The position numbers and the translations under genes were made by a program. A stretch of 5,278 nucleotides of DNA from an uncultured Acidobacteriota bacterium (lineage in GTDB: Bacteria > Acidobacteriota > Terriglobia > Terriglobales > Acidobacteriaceae): contig CAIZGA010000090.1 of NCBI GenBank assembly GCA_903932385.1, positions 1-5,278 on the forward strand, given 5' to 3'. The notes below the pieces were generated by a model. That model was not told the origin of the DNA. It saw only the letters and a list, made by a program, of their open reading frames with translations, and did not search any database. Below are positions 4,810 through 5,278 of the stretch, one piece after another (positions within the stretch are counted from its first letter, which is position 1; every line of letters begins with the position of its first letter).

Positions 4810-5278
4810 AGACTATCACCTGCATATCGTTATTTCAGCCCTGGGCGAGCGCGTTGTTTTTGCGGCGTGCTCTTCCCTCACTTGCCGAGACGGGTGGCAA
4901 GCTGGGCCCGTTGTATTGCCGCGTTGTGGGTTTGACGGAGCGTGGTCCGGTGGTTCCGGGGCAGCGGTTGGCCATCCACGCATCGCGGCGGCCGATGGCC
5001 TCGCGCGATGTGCCGGCGGAAATGTTCGCCATGATGGATGAGCAGCGTTTCCCGTGGCGCAATCTGCCGTATGGAGTGCTGCTGGGCACGGTTGAGGTTG
5101 CGGACTATTTTCCATTGGGCGACGTGCAGAACGGGCTGCTGGAGTGGGAGTCGAAGTGGGTGCGCAGCGGTTTCCCGATCGGCATGGTGGTGCGCGAGCC
5201 GCGTGCGTTGCGGACTCCAATTCCAATGCGTGGGCAGCTGGGCTTTTATCGTGAGACGGCCAACCTGGCGGAGATTGA
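4806..5278 (+). CDS. ASCH-like domain protein, 5' part (3' end beyond window)
   Basis: The frame is open from ATG 4806 to the window end, giving 157 residues so far without a stop. CISLFQPWASALF at 6-18 matches the SLxQPWAxxL start of ASCH-domain proteins; RLAIHASRR at 54-62 matches the LAIHAxxR strand; PYGVLLGTVEVADYFP at 88-103 matches the GxxLGTVxVxDxxP strand; and PIPMRGQLGFY at 138-148 matches the closing PxPxRGxxGxW segment. ASCH domains have a PUA-like beta-barrel and are proposed to bind RNA or modified nucleotides, often as phage or toxin-linked proteins. The K-x-x-ETR motif usual before the LAIHA strand is not seen; that region reads AETGGKLGPLYCRVVGLTER instead, so activity may differ. 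The ATG overlaps the previous stop (ATGA). The overall domain call is good, its biochemical role unknown. Confidence 0.8.
   Translation, partial: MKTITCISLFQPWASALFLRRALPSLAETGGKLGPLYCRVVGLTERGPVVPGQRLAIHASRRPMASRDVPAEMFAMMDEQRFPWRNLPYGVLLGTVEVADYFPLGDVQNGLLEWESKWVRSGFPIGMVVREPRALRTPIPMRGQLGFYRETANLAEI

Noticed and set aside
1..5278. CRISPR array, tRNA, insertion sequence, integrase or att site
   Set aside because: No regularly spaced repeats, tRNA-like folds, transposase motifs or paired direct repeats were seen in the window.

Overview
The window is a compact, single-strand (+) cassette of small, tightly packed genes around one large gene for a ParB/Spo0J-type protein. The short intergenic spaces, stop/start overlaps (ATGA, TAATG, TGATG), abundance of proteins under 135 residues, small Cys-rich proteins and tiny one-helix membrane proteins suggest the early or accessory region of a temperate phage, prophage or integrative/conjugative element. 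The Shine-Dalgarno-like sites, moderate-to-high GC by eye and family resemblances suggest a Gram-negative proteobacterial host, perhaps a beta- or gammaproteobacterium. This is inference: no tRNA, integrase, structural gene or other host marker is present.

Layout. Positions 3-1584 hold a run of small genes: the 3' end of an Ala/Leu-rich product, a 48-residue membrane protein, a 103-residue Cys-rich protein with a basic tail, a 123-residue helical protein, a 33-residue membrane protein, a possible 32-residue ORF with an ATT start, a 68-residue membrane protein and an 89-residue two-Cys-pair protein. Positions 1585-1660 are the only gap of note; it holds an 11-bp inverted repeat just ahead of the large gene. 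Positions 1661-3388 encode the 575-residue ParB-like protein: N-terminal ParB domain, helix-turn-helix region, Cys-rich middle and lysine/alanine-rich tail. Positions 3388-4809 hold four small genes: an unknown protein, a coiled-coil protein with a DTGE motif, a CxxC/HxxC protein and a TGF-motif protein. From 4806 to the window end runs the 5' part of an ASCH-like gene, truncated by the window edge.

How they may work together. Nearly every start codon overlaps or closely follows the previous stop, so the genes are probably translated as one or two polycistronic messages, with the hairpin at 1596-1634 the most likely internal control point. The ParB-like protein is the only product with a recognisable core activity (DNA binding, with a CTP-binding type fold). 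Four products carry paired cysteines suited to metal binding. No complete defence system, CRISPR array, RNA gene or insertion sequence was seen, and no gene is supported on the minus strand.
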